Shown here: positions 9,945 through 18,242 of the stretch, piece after piece
Position numbering within the stretch: position 1 is the stretch's first letter
Layout of the letters: every line of letters begins with the position of its first letter
Made by a program: the position numbers and the translations under genes
Origin: Aliirhizobium wenxiniae
GTDB lineage: Bacteria; Pseudomonadota; Alphaproteobacteria; Rhizobiales; Rhizobiaceae
Assembly (NCBI RefSeq): GCF_014201355.1
Contig: NZ_JACHEG010000015.1
Location: forward strand, 1-64,000
Reading direction: 5' to 3'
Length of the DNA: 64,000 nucleotides
Notes under the pieces: generated by a model
The model's input: the letters and a program-made list of their open reading frames with translations, nothing else
The model's database searches: none
What the model was told of the DNA's origin: nothing

Positions 9945-10268
9945 GTAGGACCGAGATCTTGTGATGATGATGTGGTCGACTGCTCAATCGCTTTCGTCGA
10001 CTGAAAACGGATCACCAGGTAAGAGGTTCCACGGATCCACGGCCTGCGAACCTTGAGGATGACCCCGCTTGAAGAAGCGCAACCGTTCCTCGCCAGTTCC
10101 GGTTGTCTCGATTACCAGCCCGTCGTGTCTGCAATATAGGGTATTTCAGTCAATTAGTTTATCCTGAGGCATAGGGTCAGCGGTTCAGATGTCAGCAAGA
10201 GCTCCAAAGAACTTTGGTTCGTGCGTTGTGGCGGAAGCGTCACTAGCCCGGCACCTTAAGGGCCCAGC
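9945..10268. other. Upstream region of the glycan operon, with a possible short reading frame
   Basis: The interval between the glycosyltransferase start and the FixJ-type regulator end should hold the operon promoter; no consensus site stands out. On the minus strand about 10145 to 9984 reads as a codon-like stretch of about 53 residues (YCRHDGLVIETTGTGEERL, then KRGHPQGSQAVDPW, ending PFSVDESD) with a TGA stop at 9984 but no ATG, GTG or TTG at its head. It could be a decayed small protein or use an unusual start. Confidence 0.35.
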
Positions 10269-10889
10269 CTACAGCAGGCCATCTGCCATTTTGACCAAGT
10301 GCGCAACTGAGGTCGCTGCCATCTTGCTCATCATGTGGCCCCTGTGGAGTTTTACCGTCGGTTCCGCGAGCTGTAGCTCGCCGGCAATCTGCTTGTTCAG
10401 TTTCCCCGCAACGACCAGTTTCATAATCTGCCGCTCACGCTCGGTCAGCGTAGCGTATCTTGACTGGATAGCAGCTTTGGCAGTTCTATCTCCCCGGCGA
10501 GAGGCGTCATTGGCAATTGCTCGATTGACGGCCTCCAGCAGATCTTGCTCCCTTACGGGCTTAGTAAGGACATCTATCGCCCCGGCCTTCATTGCCCTTA
10601 CGGCCATCGGTACATCGACATGCGCACTGATGAGCACGACGGATCGCGGATGAGTGCTGTTCGCCAACGCCTCTTGAAACTCAAGCCCGCTTTGGCCGGG
10701 AAGGCGTATGTCCAGAACGATACACCCGGCCTTTTCAGGATCATCTGCTTCAATGAACTCTTTGACCGAGCCATGTGTCTCAGCGCTCAGACCAACGGAT
10801 TCGAACAGTCCTTTGAGCGCATCGCGAACGCTTTGATCATCGTCGATGACAATGACAATTGGCCGCCTGTTCTTCCTGTCATCGATCAA
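10269..10889 (-). CDS. FixJ/NodW-type two-component response regulator
   Basis: A 206-residue regulator: receiver domain ([14 protein letters not shown], phospho-acceptor Asp in [12 protein letters not shown], conserved Lys in LTKP) followed by a LuxR-type helix-turn-helix ([22 protein letters not shown], then [15 protein letters not shown]). The TTG start at 10889 is chosen because AAGGAG precedes it by seven bases; a longer frame to 10985 exists without such a site. The start overlaps the stop of the kinase remnant, typical of a two-gene operon. With the partner kinase broken, its input signal is uncertain. Confidence 0.87.
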   Translation of the reverse strand: MIDDRKNRRPIVIVIDDDQSVRDALKGLFESVGLSAETHGSVKEFIEADDPEKAGCIVLDIRLPGQSGLEFQEALANSTHPRSVVLISAHVDVPMAVRAMKAGAIDVLTKPVREQDLLEAVNRAIANDASRRGDRTAKAAIQSRYATLTERERQIMKLVVAGKLNKQIAGELQLAEPTVKLHRGHMMSKMAATSVAHLVKMADGLL

Positions 10890-11290
10890 CGGATGTCTCC
10901 TTGAAGCTTGAAAGCGTAAATCTGAATGCGCTGCCACGAGGATGATTGGCGGTCGCCCAGATCCGCCCTCCATGGGCTTCGACAATGGAGCGGCAGATGG
11001 AAAGACCCATTCCTATTCCGTCGGATTTCGTGGTGAAGAACGGCTCGAAAACACGGTCTAGTTGTTCCGGCTTTATCCCTTGTCCGGTATCGGAAACAAT
11101 CACCTCGATTTCGTCTTCCTCGTCCATCGTGCAGCCGACCCGAATCACCGCTTCGAGGCCTCAAGGTGTCGCCTCGGCACTATTCATAATCAGGTTGAGA
11201 AGGACTTGCTGGAGCTGGGTGGGGTCCCCGAGAACATCGACAGGCTCCGGCGGCGGATTCCCCGCTTTCTTCCATGTTGCTTTACGGAGG
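10879..11290 (-). pseudogene. Histidine kinase C-terminal remnant with in-frame stop
   Basis: The minus strand encodes the end of a sensor kinase in one frame: ILRKAT, then DVLGDPTQLQQVLLNLIMNS (N box), a TGA at 11163-11161, then VSDTGQGI (G1), FEPFFTTK (F box) and GIGMGLSI (G2). The stop is one C-to-T change from CGA (Arg), between N box and G1. The helix pairing with the phosphorylated histidine and all sensor domains are missing; the remnant begins next to the Hsp20 promoter. The 89-codon piece after the stop cannot act as a kinase. Confidence 0.75.
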
Positions 11291-11297
11291 ATATGGT

Positions 11298-11768
11298 ATG
11301 AGAACTGAACTTGATTTTGCCCCGCTCTATCGTTCGAGCATCGGCTTCGACCGCGTGTTCAATCTGCTCAGCAATACGCAGCGCCTCAACGCGATCGAGA
11401 CTTGGCCGGCCTATGACATCGTCAAGACTGGTGAAGACGACTATCGCATCACGATGGCGGTGGCAGGCTTTGGCGAAGGCGATCTCGATATCACTCAGGA
11501 GCGCAATGTCCTGGTGATCAAAGGCGGGAAGGCTGAAGAGCTGCAGGGCGAATATCTTCACCGCGGCATCGCCGGTCGTTCTTTCGAGCGAAAGTTTGAG
11601 CTCGCCGATCATGTGAGGGTGGAAGGGGCCGATCTGAAGAATGGCCTACTGACAATTGCTCTGAAGCGCGAGGTGCCGGAAGCCATGAAGCCGCGCAAGA
11701 TCGAAATCGGCGTTGCTTCAGCCGCTAGCGAGCCGCTCCGGCTCGAAGCCGACCGCAAGGTCGCCTAA
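11298..11768 (+). CDS. Small heat-shock protein Hsp20/IbpA family
   Basis: A 156-residue alpha-crystallin chaperone that holds unfolding proteins. Evidence: N-terminal RTELDFAPLYRSSIGFDRVF, YDIVKTGEDDYRITMAVAGF opening the crystallin domain, and GLLTIALKREVPEAMKPRKI with the G-x-L and IxI-like elements near the C-terminus. The ATG at 11298 is used because GGAGG lies seven bases upstream; the extension to 11274 lacks support. A perfect hairpin follows the gene. It diverges from the kinase remnant, whose decay may have followed insertion of this gene. Confidence 0.92.
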   Translation: MRTELDFAPLYRSSIGFDRVFNLLSNTQRLNAIETWPAYDIVKTGEDDYRITMAVAGFGEGDLDITQERNVLVIKGGKAEELQGEYLHRGIAGRSFERKFELADHVRVEGADLKNGLLTIALKREVPEAMKPRKIEIGVASAASEPLRLEADRKVA

Positions 11769-11798
11769 CCCGAAAAAGAAGAATTAACGCTTGCTATC

Positions 11799-11822
11799 AG
11801 CCGGCCCGATCTGGGGCCGGCT
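11799..11822 (+). terminator. Hairpin after hsp20
   Basis: AGCCGGCCC pairs perfectly with GGGCCGGCT across a six-base loop, 30 bases after the Hsp20 stop. Only two T residues follow, so it may be a weak terminator or an mRNA-stabilising hairpin. Confidence 0.6.
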
Positions 11823-11862
11823 TCCAGTCATCGCTCGGTACCGAGCAACGAAGGAGGTCTGT

Positions 11863-12159
11863 ATGTTGCTCGCTCAATTCGACAAGCCCCTCTACGCACA
11901 GCGCCGGTATTTCGTGCAGGAAATTACCAGACTGGATGACGTATTCGATTTTCTCGACGATACGAATACCAAGCTTCGAAGGGAAAACGAGACGGCAATT
12001 CCGGTCGTTTGGCCAGAGGGTCAAGTACCTATCACAGGAGGGCGTCCGGGGCGCAGCGAAGACGTAGCCGACGTCATTGCTTTCTTAGCATCAGACAGGT
12101 CTCGGCATATCACCGGATCACCGATTTGGGTCGACGGCGGTCAAGGTCTACTTCGTTAG
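11863..12159 (+). pseudogene. Chimera: DUF982-like start joined to an SDR C-terminal tail
   Basis: AAGGAGG precedes the ATG at 11863. The first 45 codons ([20 protein letters not shown], then FDFL) resemble the head of the rhizobial DUF982 family. The last 40 codons ([19 protein letters not shown], then [11 protein letters not shown]) are the universal C-terminal tail of short-chain dehydrogenases, which has no business there without the Rossmann domain. The two parts are in frame, so a 98-residue hybrid could be made. It is best explained as a deletion scar that joined two genes; function is doubtful. Confidence 0.6.
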
Positions 12160-12207
12160 TGACGCATATCAAGACAATCAACGCGAGTAACTAAAGTGAG
12201 CAGCCGC

Positions 12208-12459
12208 CTAGACGATGCGCTCCCGAAGCGCAGCTGATGGCACCGCTTCATCAATGGTTTCCCGAGTGGATAGCTTCTTGCGCACCTCGACGCCTATCTG
12301 CGTCAAGGTCACTTTAGCACTGCGGATTTCGCCATCAAGTTCGACAAGCCCATGCTCGCGAGCCTCGATTAAGGTCTTTAGTCCCACGCCTTTTGGAGGC
12401 TTTGCCGGCAGATGTGGATCGCATGCATCGAGTAGCACGAGAAGGCGTTGGTACTGCAT
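12208..12459 (-). CDS. Small hypothetical protein, possible winged helix
   Basis: An 83-residue protein of unknown function, rich in helices and charged residues (LKTLIEAREHGLVELDGEIR, then TLTQIGVEVRKK). The final part resembles the wing and last helix of MarR-like folds (T-x-x-G...), similar in pattern to the 88-residue protein at 37568-37834. It stands alone between a chimeric fragment and the DUF982 gene. Confidence 0.45.
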   Translation of the reverse strand: MQYQRLLVLLDACDPHLPAKPPKGVGLKTLIEAREHGLVELDGEIRSAKVTLTQIGVEVRKKLSTRETIDEAVPSAALRERIV

Positions 12460-12677
12460 GTAAGAAGAGCTGCCTCGTTGAACGTGAGCAGATTAACAAA
12501 GTACGGTTCGCCCACACAACTAGCGGTCACAAGTCTGTCCGTTGGCGGACCAAGCGCCTCCGCTCCCGAGGCCCAGCCTGCACACTCGGTTTAACGATGT
12601 GCCAGCGGTCGAACGGGCCCGAAAGGCGGTGATCAACGCGCCGTGACAAGCAAGTTACTCACTCAAGAGAACGGCAG

Positions 12678-12938
12678 CTAATGACGGCGCACGTCAAACT
12701 GGCTGCGGGCCTCCGCCGCGGCGGCTTCGAATGCTTGGCGAGCTTCGTCAATGGAACGGTGACCGGCAATAGCACCGCGGCAGGCACTTCTCGCACGAAC
12801 AAAGTCCGCTCCTTGTCGAGCAGGCCAATTTTCTGTCAGGTGCACCAAGGCTTCGAACGGCCCTTTGACTTTCTGCGATCCCGAATTTGGGAACACTATT
12901 TCTACCGGTTCATCCCACCGAGCATTTGGACCAGACAT
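12678..12938 (-). CDS. DUF982 family protein
   Basis: An 86-residue member of DUF982, a small family nearly confined to Rhizobiales. Matching features are WDEPVEIVF at the start, GPFEALVHLTENWPARQG in the middle and the helix RSIDEARQAFEAAAAEA at the end. Function is unknown; paralogues are numerous in rhizobia. The ATG at 12938 is preceded by GAGGG; a TTG five codons earlier is less likely. A perfect EcfG-type promoter ends 32 bases upstream, so it should be induced in the general stress response. Confidence 0.8.
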   Translation of the reverse strand: MSGPNARWDEPVEIVFPNSGSQKVKGPFEALVHLTENWPARQGADFVRARSACRGAIAGHRSIDEARQAFEAAAAEARSQFDVRRH

Positions 12939-12969
12939 TTTCTTTTCCCTCAAACTATCGACCTGTCAA

Positions 12970-12994
12970 AACGAAACTTGCTACGCGAAGTTCC
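12970..12994 (-). promoter_or_regulatory. EcfG-type promoter of the DUF982 gene
   Basis: On the minus strand GGAAC (12994-12990), 16 bases, then CGTT (12973-12970): a full match to the EcfG/RpoE2 consensus, ending 32 bases before the DUF982 start. Confidence 0.72.
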
Positions 12995-13215
12995 AGAGAT
13001 GGGCAGAGATTAGGCAGACTGGAATGAAATTAGGCAGCGCAACGGAGCCGACTGATCCGACGAATGCATTTCGCGCCTCGCCAACTCACGAAACAGCTAA
13101 CGCACGCCTAATTACTTAAAGACGTAAAGCAACGTCGGATTGCGCTCCTCTGAAAATCACGGCCGTCGCTTGAATTTTTACATCCGTGTTTTGGCAAGGT
13201 GTTTTCCGCGTAGCC

Positions 13216-13240
13216 GGAACATTTGGTCCTCTCCAAGGTT
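13216..13240 (+). promoter_or_regulatory. EcfG-like promoter of the secreted dehydrogenase gene
   Basis: GGAAC (13216-13220), 16 bases, then GGTT (13237-13240), 26 bases before the ATG at 13267. The -10 differs from CGTT by one base. The same GGTT variant recurs with identical spacing at three other places in the window. Confidence 0.58.
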
Positions 13241-13266
13241 TCCAGCCAAACCTATGGGAGACTTCG

Positions 13267-15063
13267 ATGAAATTTGGACTAGCACGTGCCGCCATGTTTG
13301 CGGCCGCTTCGATGTGGATCACGACGGCGGCGCAAGCGCAGCAGGGGGACGGGACGGAAGTCCAGATCACCACCAACGTCTTCAAACCCAACAAGGTCGC
13401 GCCGACAAGCGATCGGATTGGCGAGCTCAAGGTTCCGGAAGGTTTTTCCGTCCAACCGTTTGCACAAGGCCTCGGCAATAGCCGCATCATTGCAGTCTCC
13501 GACCAGGGCTTTGTCTATGTGAGCCGGCGAGAGGAGGGGGACGTCCTGCTTTTGAAAGACGATGATGGGGATGGCAGGGCTGACAAGGCGCCCGTGCAGG
13601 TCGCCGCCCGAGCTCAGGCTCACGGCCTGGCGATCAAGGACAACAAGCTTTATCTCGTCACCGTCAAGGAAGTCTTCGTTGCCGAGATAGAGAAGGATGG
13701 CACGCTCGGACCGCTTGAGATGATCATCGGTGATCTCCCAGATTCCGGCCAGCATCCCAACCGGGTTATGGCGTTCGGTCCTGATGGAATGCTTTACATC
13801 AGTGTGGGTTCGACCTGTAACGCCTGCAACGAAAGCAATGCCGAGAATGCGACGGTGTTGCGCGCCACGCCGGACGGCAAAAGTCGCACGATCTTTGCCT
13901 CCGGGCTTCGCAACACGATCGGCTTCGACTGGAACCGTGAAACCGGTGAACTCTGGGGCCTCGATCACGGCATTGATCTGCTTGGCGACGAGATCCAACC
14001 GGAGGAACTCAACAAGCTTGAGCAGGGAAAGCAATATGGGTGGCCACACGTGTATGGCGAAGGCGATATTTACCCGCAATCGACCCCTGTCGGTGGTCTG
14101 ACCAAACAGCAATGGCGCGATCAAAGCCAGCCAATGGTGATCGGTTATACAGCTCATGCTGCACCGATGCAGATGAAGTTCTACAGCGGCACGTCCTTCC
14201 CGGCACAGTATGCTGGCGACGCCTTCGCAACGATGCGCGGTTCATGGAACCGCAACCCGGCGTCCGGCTATGAGATCGTCCGTATCCGTTTTGAAAACGG
14301 CGCGCCGAAGTCGATCGAGCCCTTTCTCACCGGCTTTCTGACGGACGGCGGCAAGACACATTTTGCCCGTCCTGTCGGCCTTGCCGTTGCCAAGGATGGT
14401 TCTCTGCTAATGGCCGACGATGCCAACGGCGTGATCTATCGCGTGGCCTATACCGGCAATGACCAGAAAGCGACTGACAGCAAAGCTGTACCAGCGGATG
14501 CGATGAAGGCGCAGGCCGACAAAGCTGTCGGCGTGCCACTCGCCAAGGATCGGCCGGAAACCGAAAGCAAGGGCACAATCAAGATATCGTCGACGGCTTT
14601 CGCGACAAGCGGTGCGATCCCGTTGAAGCACAGTGAATACGCCGATGGCGTTTCGCCGGCGCTTCGCTGGGAGAGTGTGCCCGGCGCGGCCTCCTATGCC
14701 ATCCTCATGGAAGACCCGGACTCTCACCCGATCAAGCCGTTCGTGCATTGGGTGGCGTGGAATATTCCGGACTCCGTTACCAGCCTGCCGGAAGGGCTGC
14801 AGGAGCAGCTACGTCTTGTGGAACCAGAAGGCGTGCTGCAGGGTCGCAACAGTTCCGGCACGCATGGCTATTTTGGGCCGAAGCCGCCTGTCGGCGATCC
14901 CGCGCATCACTACCACTTCCAGATCCTAGCGCTGGACTCGATGCTGGACATTCCGCCAACATCTGACCGCGACGCGTTCCTTGCCGCCGCCTCCGGCCAT
15001 GTGCTGGCCAAGGGTGAACTGGTCGGCACCTATCAGCAGAAGATCGAGCCTCCGAAACAATAG
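13267..15063 (+). CDS. Secreted sorbosone dehydrogenase-like propeller fused to a PEBP/YbhB domain
   Basis: A 598-residue exported protein. The signal peptide ends at AQA-QQ (about residue 25). Residues 50-430 form a PQQ-dependent sugar dehydrogenase-like propeller (GLGNSRIIAVSDQGFVYVSR, HPNRVMAFGPDGMLYISVG, FASGLRNTIGFDW). Residues 450-590 are a phosphatidylethanolamine-binding/YbhB domain (SPALRWESVPGAASYAILM, HWVAWNIPDS, HGYFGPKPPVGDPAHHYHF). The first domain probably oxidises a sugar or aldehyde in the periplasm; the second may bind a ligand. The ATG at 13267 has GGGAGA upstream. It heads a run of three genes for exported proteins and has an EcfG-like promoter. Confidence 0.84.
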   Translation: MKFGLARAAMFAAASMWITTAAQAQQGDGTEVQITTNVFKPNKVAPTSDRIGELKVPEGFSVQPFAQGLGNSRIIAVSDQGFVYVSRREEGDVLLLKDDDGDGRADKAPVQVAARAQAHGLAIKDNKLYLVTVKEVFVAEIEKDGTLGPLEMIIGDLPDSGQHPNRVMAFGPDGMLYISVGSTCNACNESNAENATVLRATPDGKSRTIFASGLRNTIGFDWNRETGELWGLDHGIDLLGDEIQPEELNKLEQGKQYGWPHVYGEGDIYPQSTPVGGLTKQQWRDQSQPMVIGYTAHAAPMQMKFYSGTSFPAQYAGDAFATMRGSWNRNPASGYEIVRIRFENGAPKSIEPFLTGFLTDGGKTHFARPVGLAVAKDGSLLMADDANGVIYRVAYTGNDQKATDSKAVPADAMKAQADKAVGVPLAKDRPETESKGTIKISSTAFATSGAIPLKHSEYADGVSPALRWESVPGAASYAILMEDPDSHPIKPFVHWVAWNIPDSVTSLPEGLQEQLRLVEPEGVLQGRNSSGTHGYFGPKPPVGDPAHHYHFQILALDSMLDIPPTSDRDAFLAAASGHVLAKGELVGTYQQKIEPPKQ

Positions 15064-15110
15064 GCCGGCCTCCGTCTCCAGCTCCCCCGCTCTCACGTTC
15101 AGGAACTGTC

Positions 15111-16160
15111 ATGCTTGTTTCACTCAACACCTTAAGAATCGCCGGACTGGCTATCGCAATCGCATCCACATCAGCAGTCGCGCATGCTCAGCAAGCGCAA
15201 CCCGATCCCCAGATGCAGGCGGTGCTTGATGCACTGAAGGGGCTTGACGCCAAGCCGCTGCACACCTTGAGTGTGCCGGACGCCCGCACTCAAGCAAGTG
15301 CTGCCGACGCGGCGCGTACTGTCCAGCGCGACAAGAGAATTTCCGCGCTGCCGGAGGCCAAAGTCGCGACCAAGGACATCGCCATCCCGACCGCGGGCGG
15401 GTCACTGCCCGCACGCGTCTATATTCCTGAAGGAGACGGCCCATTCCCCGTCGTGCTTTACTTCCACGGCGGTGGCTGGGTGGTTGCGGACATCAACACC
15501 TATGACGCTACACCGCGCGCTCTGGCACTTGGCGCCAAAGCGATCGTGGTATCGGCAGACTATCACCATGCGCCAGAGAGCAAATTTCCTGCACAGCACG
15601 ACGACGCATGGGCGGCTTATACATGGACTGTCGAAAACGTTCACACGCTCAATGGCGATGCAAATCGGATTGCCGTGGCCGGAGAAAGTGCGGGCGGTAA
15701 CCTTGCTGCGAATGTTGCTTTGATGGCGAAGGCGAAGAAGACGACAATGCCGATTCATCAGCTTTTGGTCTATCCGATCGCCGGCAACGATATGACCACA
15801 CCATCCTACCAGGAAAATGCCAATGCCTCGCCGCTTGGAAAGGCAGATATGGAGTGGTTCGTCGGGCATGTCTTCAAGTCGAAGGACCAGATTTCGGATC
15901 CTCGCATCAACCTCGTCGGGCGAGACGATCTGGGAGGCCTTCCATCTGCAACTGTCATCACGGCCCAGATCGACCCCCTCCGTTCGGAAGGCCAGGCTTA
16001 TGCCGACAAGATGAAAGCGGCTGGCGTTTCGGTGAACCTCATCAACTACGAGGGGGTAACCCACGAGTTCTTCGGCATGGCCAAGGTCATCGACAAGGCA
16101 AAAGATGCCGTTGATGCGGCCAATGCGGACCTTGTCAAAGCCTTCGCCAAACGCAAGTGA
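15111..16160 (+). CDS. Secreted alpha/beta hydrolase, HSL-type esterase
   Basis: A 349-residue carboxylesterase of the hormone-sensitive-lipase family. A signal peptide ends near AHA-QQ (residue 26). The oxyanion hole HGGGW (119-123) and nucleophile S193 in GESAGG are clear; Asp in QIDPLRSEG and His in GVTHEF complete the triad. It hydrolyses short acyl esters, natural substrate unknown. It follows the dehydrogenase by 47 bases and is followed closely by the DUF4142 gene, so the three probably share a stress-induced transcript. Confidence 0.9.
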   Translation: MLVSLNTLRIAGLAIAIASTSAVAHAQQAQPDPQMQAVLDALKGLDAKPLHTLSVPDARTQASAADAARTVQRDKRISALPEAKVATKDIAIPTAGGSLPARVYIPEGDGPFPVVLYFHGGGWVVADINTYDATPRALALGAKAIVVSADYHHAPESKFPAQHDDAWAAYTWTVENVHTLNGDANRIAVAGESAGGNLAANVALMAKAKKTTMPIHQLLVYPIAGNDMTTPSYQENANASPLGKADMEWFVGHVFKSKDQISDPRINLVGRDDLGGLPSATVITAQIDPLRSEGQAYADKMKAAGVSVNLINYEGVTHEFFGMAKVIDKAKDAVDAANADLVKAFAKRK

Positions 16161-16183
16161 ACAGCGGCCAAATGGAGTCTCTC

Positions 16184-16729
16184 ATGAAAAAGTACACATT
16201 GATGATGACCGCTCTGTCGGTCTTGCTCGTCACTCAGCCGCTTGCGGCGCAGGAGATGAAACCCAAGCCTGCAGGCGACGCCGCGCCAATGATGGTCGTG
16301 GATCGGGCGACATTCGTTAAAGTCGTTTCAACCTCGAACGAATTCGAAATTCGCTCCAGCGAGCTTGCGAAGCAAAATGCCGAGCACCAGGGCATCGAGC
16401 AGGCAGCTGACATGATCATCGCCGATCATAAGAAGGCTGGCGAGAAGCTGAAGGCGACGCTTTCGGCCAAGGACGCGGCTCCGGCCGAGCCGCTCAAACT
16501 CGCCCCAAAACATCAAAAAATGCTCGATCAGCTCCAGGCTGTGAAAGGCAAGGATTTCGACGCGCTATATCTCGACATGCAGGCTCAGGCACATATGGAG
16601 GCCGTCGCCTTGTTTCGAACTTATGCGGGGACCGGTGATGATCAGGAGCTCGCAGGATTCGCCAAGGAAACCCTCCCAAGTCTCGAAACACATCTGGCTC
16701 ACGTCAAGATGCTCGTCATGCATCAGTAA
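16184..16729 (+). CDS. DUF4142 exported protein
   Basis: A 181-residue periplasmic protein with an N-terminal signal (MKKYTLMMTALSVLL, cleaved near AA-QE). The mature part is a helical DUF4142 domain related to the ferritin-like fold: DRATFVKVVSTSNEFEIRSS, then IIADHKKAGEKLK and HMEAVALFRTYAGTGDD. Function is unknown; such proteins often accompany envelope-stress genes. The ATG at 16184 is chosen over 16157 because the signal peptide begins there and the longer frame overlaps the esterase stop. Confidence 0.82.
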   Translation: MKKYTLMMTALSVLLVTQPLAAQEMKPKPAGDAAPMMVVDRATFVKVVSTSNEFEIRSSELAKQNAEHQGIEQAADMIIADHKKAGEKLKATLSAKDAAPAEPLKLAPKHQKMLDQLQAVKGKDFDALYLDMQAQAHMEAVALFRTYAGTGDDQELAGFAKETLPSLETHLAHVKMLVMHQ

Positions 16730-16874
16730 GTGGGTCTCAAGCGATGGGCGGCCGCTTGTAGGACCAGAATTGCGGGTCAGATCGCGATCGTTGCGCCTCT
16801 AAAGGCTGGTGCGGCAAAGATGAACCGGCGGAGAAAACGCCGCTTCGACGAAGAGAGCTGCGGGCCTTCCCGCA

Positions 16875-17471
16875 TCATGAGCGCCGCAGCCCCAGCGCAA
16901 GTGGTCTGCACCGCAATGCTGCGACGGCGACATCATGTCGTCGATAGAGCTCACGCCGATTTTGCCGCGTTCGGTTGCCAAGGTCATCCGCCGTTTCGTG
17001 CTGCAGATTGGTTTCAACTGCCATCATTACCCCAGCAAAAGCCCCGCTGATCAATTCGACGCCGCCGAAGAAGTCGCTCGCCACGGATTTTCTGATTCCA
17101 GGCTCAGCCTCGTCGCAGTGTTCCAGAAGCTCAACAAGCAGATGAGCTGCCGCTAGCGGCTCCCGCGTTGCGTCAGTGAGCGCGCGATTGTGAACGGTTT
17201 CGTCGGTCCCATCGCGGAGAGCTTTAATAAGCGTGAGCGCCGCCTCCCGGTCCCGCTCACCTGCATCGACCAATCGGACAGAGATCGAATCGAGCTTTTC
17301 GATTGCCATGTCATTGTCGATGCTGTGTTTGCCCGAGACCGCAAAAGCCATTCTGACCATGGCAACGCCGATCCGGGCAGCGATGAGCGATGCTGAGCTG
17401 CCGCTAATTGTTGGCTCAGCGCTGCCTACTCGCGAAAGAAGTTCTTCGAAGTGCACGTCCTGCAATCTCAT
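16875..17471 (-). CDS. Cyclodeaminase/cyclohydrolase (FTCD_C) family protein
   Basis: A 198-residue all-helical protein of the formiminotransferase-cyclodeaminase C-terminal family. Evidence: LQDVHFEELLSRVGSAEPTI, the small-residue turn ISGSSASLIAARIGVAMVRM, and TREPLAAAHLLVELLEHCDE. Relatives act on one-carbon tetrahydrofolate derivatives, but this stand-alone form has no assigned substrate. The ATG at 17471 is preferred; upstream residues lack family similarity. It follows the SemiSWEET gene by 32 bases on the same strand. Confidence 0.72.
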   Translation of the reverse strand: MRLQDVHFEELLSRVGSAEPTISGSSASLIAARIGVAMVRMAFAVSGKHSIDNDMAIEKLDSISVRLVDAGERDREAALTLIKALRDGTDETVHNRALTDATREPLAAAHLLVELLEHCDEAEPGIRKSVASDFFGGVELISGAFAGVMMAVETNLQHETADDLGNRTRQNRRELYRRHDVAVAALRCRPLALGLRRS

Positions 17472-17503
17472 TTGGTGACCGTGATCTTTCTTTACAGGCG
17501 CGG

Positions 17504-17767
17504 CTAACGTTGCATATGGGCGCGGATTTTGCGGATGAGGATATAGCCTGAGAGACAGAAGCAGATCGAATTCGTGAGGATGATCGGCCACTCGGTTCTC
17601 AGGATGCCGAAAGCTGTCCACAACGCGAAGCCAACGACCGTCAATGCGTACATACGTGCGGAGATCGCAGCGGTATCACCGGTTTTAATCACCTTCCAGA
17701 CCTGCGGCACAAAGCTCGTCACCGAGCAGATCGAAGCAAAATATCCTACTAGTAATGCCGTATCCAA
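17504..17767 (-). CDS. SemiSWEET sugar transporter
   Basis: An 87-residue integral membrane protein with three hydrophobic helices and the PQ-loop motif VPQVWKVIKTGDTAAIS near residues 20-36. SemiSWEETs dimerise to move mono- or disaccharides down their gradient. The length matches the family (80-95 residues). It precedes the FTCD_C gene on the same strand. No EcfG-like site is seen upstream. Confidence 0.85.
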   Translation of the reverse strand: MDTALLVGYFASICSVTSFVPQVWKVIKTGDTAAISARMYALTVVGFALWTAFGILRTEWPIILTNSICFCLSGYILIRKIRAHMQR

Positions 17768-17891
17768 TGATCGTTGTCCTCTCTACCGGATCGAGCGGAT
17801 AGCGCTGGATCATCTTAGCGTCGGCCGCCTGGCACCGTGAAATGGCTCATTCGTCGGATCGTTCGTGAACCGCTTGCAGCCACCTAACACA

Positions 17892-18188
17892 CTAAAGCCG
17901 CTCTATCTCCGTCGCACGAACGACGATCTCATCCTCGAAGAGCTGGTTTTCCAGCCGTTCACGGAATTGCGCCCACCAGGTACGGTCGAGCGTGTCTGTC
18001 ATGATTTCGACAATGACAATGCGGTCCCGCTCGAGGTCGCCGTCATCGCGCCACAAACCCTCTGCCGGAGCATTTGAATGAAGGGTCGCACCGCCAAACC
18101 GATCCGTCAGTTCGGCGCGAATGGTATCAAGCTTTTCGCGCGTCAGGGTTTTCGTCAGCGGAAGCAGGATTTCGACTAGATGCGGCAT
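17892..18188 (-). CDS. Small conserved protein, possibly tautomerase-like
   Basis: A 98-residue protein starting MPHLVEILLPL, with the conserved blocks RFGGATLHSNAPAEGLW and DRIVIVEIMTDTLDRTWW and ending VVRATEIERL. It looks like a conserved proteobacterial hypothetical family; the beta strand starting right after the initiator Met recalls tautomerase-like folds, but the residue after Met is Pro only by sequence and activity is unproven. The ATG at 18188 has AAGGGA upstream. Divergent from nadE, with its own EcfG-like promoter. Confidence 0.68.
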   Translation of the reverse strand: MPHLVEILLPLTKTLTREKLDTIRAELTDRFGGATLHSNAPAEGLWRDDGDLERDRIVIVEIMTDTLDRTWWAQFRERLENQLFEDEIVVRATEIERL

Positions 18189-18215
18189 TTCCAAATCCCT
18201 TGTTACTCGTTCTCT

Positions 18216-18240
18216 AACTTGACGGGTTGTCGTCGGTTCC
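18216..18240 (-). promoter_or_regulatory. EcfG-like promoter, leftward arm of a divergent pair
   Basis: On the minus strand GGAAC (18240-18236), 16 bases, AGTT (18219-18216), 27 bases before the start at 18188. Its -35 forms a palindrome with that of the nadE promoter. Confidence 0.6.
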
Positions 18241-18242
18241 GC

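Noticed and set aside
10189-10653. 154-codon plus-strand frame over the response regulator
   Set aside because: It lies antisense to a gene with full receiver and helix-turn-helix motifs and has no domain signature of its own.
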